DNA of 25,817 bases from contig JBDKJS010000221.1 of assembly GCA_039806065.1 (NCBI GenBank), forward strand, positions 1-25,817, read 5' to 3'. Positions within the stretch are counted from its first letter, which is position 1; every line of letters starts with the position of its first letter. Of the stretch, positions 24,047 to 25,817 are shown piece after piece. The notes beneath the pieces are model-generated. The model made no database searches. It had not been told where the DNA came from and saw nothing but the letters and a program-made list of their open reading frames with translations. A program made the position numbers and the translations under genes. This stretch comes from JBDKJS01 sp039806065 (GTDB taxonomy: Bacteria > Bacteroidota > Bacteroidia > AKYH767-A > 2013-40CM-41-45).

Positions 24047-24604
24047 ATGAAAGCCAAAACTGTATCAAAAGGGAGCTTACTCATAGCCGAACCATTCAAT
24101 CCCGATCCATATCTGAAACGCAGTGTAGTACTCATTAGTCAACAAGATAAAAATGGAAGCGTAGGTTTTGTGATCAATAAACCAACCAGCCTAATGATTC
24201 ATGAGGCCTTGGAGGATTTTCCGAAATTTGAAGCCATGGTATATTGGGGTGGGAATCAAAATTTAGAAACGGTCTATTACATTCATACGTTAGGCAAAAA
24301 GCTTGAAGGAAGTGTTGAAATTGGTGATGGAATTTGGTGGGGAGGCAAGTATGGCATTTTAAAAATGATTGTAGAAGCGGGTGAAGTGAAACCAGAGGAG
24401 ATTCGTTTTTTCGCTGGATATTTTTCTTGGTCGCCAAAAAAATTAGCCAGTGATATCAAGAATAACTCTTGGTGGGTGGGGAAGGCAAATGTTGAAACTG
24501 CCTTTTACGAAGACCCCGATAAGCTATGGGGTAATGTATTAACTCGAATGGGTCACGTTTATGGAGTAATGAACGATTTTCCTGAAGACCCAAGTTTTAA
24601 TTAA
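24047..24604 (+). CDS. YqgE/AlgH family protein (UPF0301)
   Basis: A 185-residue cytoplasmic protein of the YqgE/AlgH family. Signatures are GSLLIAEPFNPDPYLKRSVVLI, GSVGFVINKPT, YWGGNQNLETVYYIHT, FFAGYFSWSPKKLASDIKNNSWW, and LWGNVLTRMG, running the full family length. AlgH was named for an effect on alginate production in Pseudomonas, but the molecular function of the family remains unsettled. The ATG at 24047 is the only in-frame start near the conserved GSLLIAEP strand. A TTTG box sits 2 bases before it. It is a single gene, 60 bases ahead of the kinase gene. Confidence 0.9.
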   Translation: MKAKTVSKGSLLIAEPFNPDPYLKRSVVLISQQDKNGSVGFVINKPTSLMIHEALEDFPKFEAMVYWGGNQNLETVYYIHTLGKKLEGSVEIGDGIWWGGKYGILKMIVEAGEVKPEEIRFFAGYFSWSPKKLASDIKNNSWWVGKANVETAFYEDPDKLWGNVLTRMGHVYGVMNDFPEDPSFN

Positions 24605-24664
24605 AGGTATCAGTGATAGGGAAAGAGCATTTTAATAAGACCAAATTTTTCTTTTCTTTGCAAT

Positions 24665-25817
24665 ATGGTCGACTTTGATGCTAAACTAATAAAGTGTGGG
24701 TTGTTCCTTCATGTAGAAGGACAAGTAATTTCTGAAGTGCTTTCTAATTCAGAAGAGAAAACCTATAAGCCAGGCGAAGTACTTATACACAAAGGGTCAG
24801 TGCCTCCAGCATTATTTATTGTTCGCAATGGAAAGGTTGCTATTTACAATGAAGATATACTCATTACAGAATTAGAAGAACTATCTATAATGGGTGAAAG
24901 TTTTTTAGCAGAAACCACCGCTAATGCCACAGCAGTGGCCGTCAATCAAGTTGATGTTATAGAAATTAAAAGGGATGATTTTTATTGGCTAGCCGTAAAA
25001 CATCCCCGTCTGGTATTCAACATTTTTACGATCAATAATCAAAGATTAAGGTCAAGTAATGAGGCCGCACTCAATGAAGCACGTTCGCGTGAAGAAAAAC
25101 TTAGAAAATTAGTTGATGAGCGAACAGCCGAATTAAATGCTACGCTTATTGAACTAAAAGAAACGCAAAAATTTCGTGATCAATTTTTAGCCAACATGAG
25201 TCATGAAATTAGAACCCCAATGAATGCTATCGTAGGACTTACTAATTTATTGATCAAATCGCCATTGAATGAACTACAAGCTAAATATCTAAATGTAATA
25301 AGAAAAAGTGGCGCCAATTTGTTGGTAATTATTAATGATATATTAGACCTTGCTAAAATTGAAGCGGGTAAAATGGAGTTGGAGCAAGTGTCTTTTCCGC
25401 TGCATATTGTGATACAAAACATCCATACTATACTTAATTTAAAAGCGGAAGAAAAAGGAATTACCATTTTAGCCAATATTGACCCCAATGTACCTGCCCA
25501 TGTTATTGGTGATGAAACAAGGTTAACCCAAGTAATCATGAACCTTGCTGGTAATGCAATAAAATTTACTGAAAAAGGAAAAGTAGAATTAACCGTTACA
25601 GCTGTCGGTAACTCGGGCAATACGCACCACTTGAAATTTAGTATTAAGGATAGTGGTATTGGAATCCCTGCTGATAAGCTAGGCACCATTTTCGAAAGTT
25701 TTGGTCAAGCTTCTGCCGATACCACTCGTAAATTTGGAGGTACCGGCCTAGGGTTAACCATTTCGCGCCAACTAGTAGAAATGCACCAGTCAGAATTAAA
25801 AGTGGAAAGTGAGCTCG
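24665..25817 (+). CDS. Sensor histidine kinase with N-terminal cyclic-nucleotide-binding-like domain (3' end outside window)
   Basis: The frame opens at ATG 24665 and runs without a stop to the window edge (384 residues seen). Residues about 30-115 form a CNB-like barrel (YKPGEVLIHKGSVPPALFIVRNGKVAIY, IMGESFLAETT). A coiled-coil linker (about 130-170) leads to a HisKA domain with His180 in FLANMSHEIRTPMNAIVG. The HATPase domain shows its N box (NLAGNAIKFT), G1 (DSGIGIP), F box (FESFGQ), and G2 (GGTGLGLTISRQL). The protein should autophosphorylate and pass phosphate to a receiver, perhaps fused beyond the edge as in many hybrid kinases. There is no membrane segment, so it is likely a soluble sensor. 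The CNB domain lacks the arginine expected to bind the cyclic phosphate. Confidence 0.9.
   Translation, partial: MVDFDAKLIKCGLFLHVEGQVISEVLSNSEEKTYKPGEVLIHKGSVPPALFIVRNGKVAIYNEDILITELEELSIMGESFLAETTANATAVAVNQVDVIEIKRDDFYWLAVKHPRLVFNIFTINNQRLRSSNEAALNEARSREEKLRKLVDERTAELNATLIELKETQKFRDQFLANMSHEIRTPMNAIVGLTNLLIKSPLNELQAKYLNVIRKSGANLLVIINDILDLAKIEAGKMELEQVSFPLHIVIQNIHTILNLKAEEKGITILANIDPNVPAHVIGDETRLTQVIMNLAGNAIKFTEKGKVELTVTAVGNSGNTHHLKFSIKDSGIGIPADKLGTIFESFGQASADTTRKFGGTGLGLTISRQLVEMHQSELKVESEL

Noticed and set aside
24174..25689. Minus-strand open frames opposite the YqgE and kinase genes
   Set aside because: Both lie opposite genes with unmistakable domain signatures, and neither translation shows a recognisable motif.

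Overview
The window looks like chromosomal DNA from a low-GC member of the Bacteroidota. Three things point there: a secreted repeat protein with a type IX secretion (T9SS) C-terminal sorting domain, promoter boxes of the TAnnTTTG type, and the absence of clear Shine-Dalgarno sequences before most starts. I cannot name a genus. No rRNA, tRNA, CRISPR array, insertion sequence or phage gene was found.

Bases 1-11697 are the 3' part of a tightly packed surface-polysaccharide operon, all on the + strand. It begins inside a polysaccharide deacetylase. Six glycosyltransferases follow, then a PglC-type initiating phosphoglycosyl transferase, an ATP-grasp ligase, a HAD phosphatase-like protein, a PglE-type sugar aminotransferase, an O-antigen ligase/polymerase membrane protein and a UDP-GlcNAc 2-epimerase. 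No gap between genes exceeds 5 bases and many stops overlap the next start. The run ends at a perfect 12-bp hairpin (11699-11725). The likely role is making and assembling an O-antigen- or capsule-like glycan on undecaprenyl phosphate. No flippase, 4,6-dehydratase or sugar acetyltransferase is seen; they may lie upstream of the window.

Bases 11753-16653 hold a minus-strand SirB1/transglutaminase-like gene, a 976-residue secreted beta-propeller-repeat protein with a T9SS tail, a small S4 RNA-binding protein that overlaps its stop codon, and two small genes of unknown function (81 and 46 residues) with their own promoter and terminator.

Bases 16739-25817 are mostly housekeeping and envelope genes: an aldo/keto reductase, a LysM/RlpA-like secreted protein, a lone GT4 glycosyltransferase, glyA preceded by a sugar-phosphate nucleotidyltransferase, an S41 C-terminal processing protease, a YqgE/AlgH protein, and the start of a sensor histidine kinase with an N-terminal cyclic-nucleotide-binding-like domain that is cut by the window edge.

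The least explained parts are the ATP-grasp/HAD pair sitting between the PglC and PglE homologues where an acetyltransferase would be expected, the small-gene pair, the LysM/RlpA-like protein that appears to have lost the RlpA catalytic acid, and the kinase whose nucleotide-binding domain lacks the expected phosphate-binding arginine.
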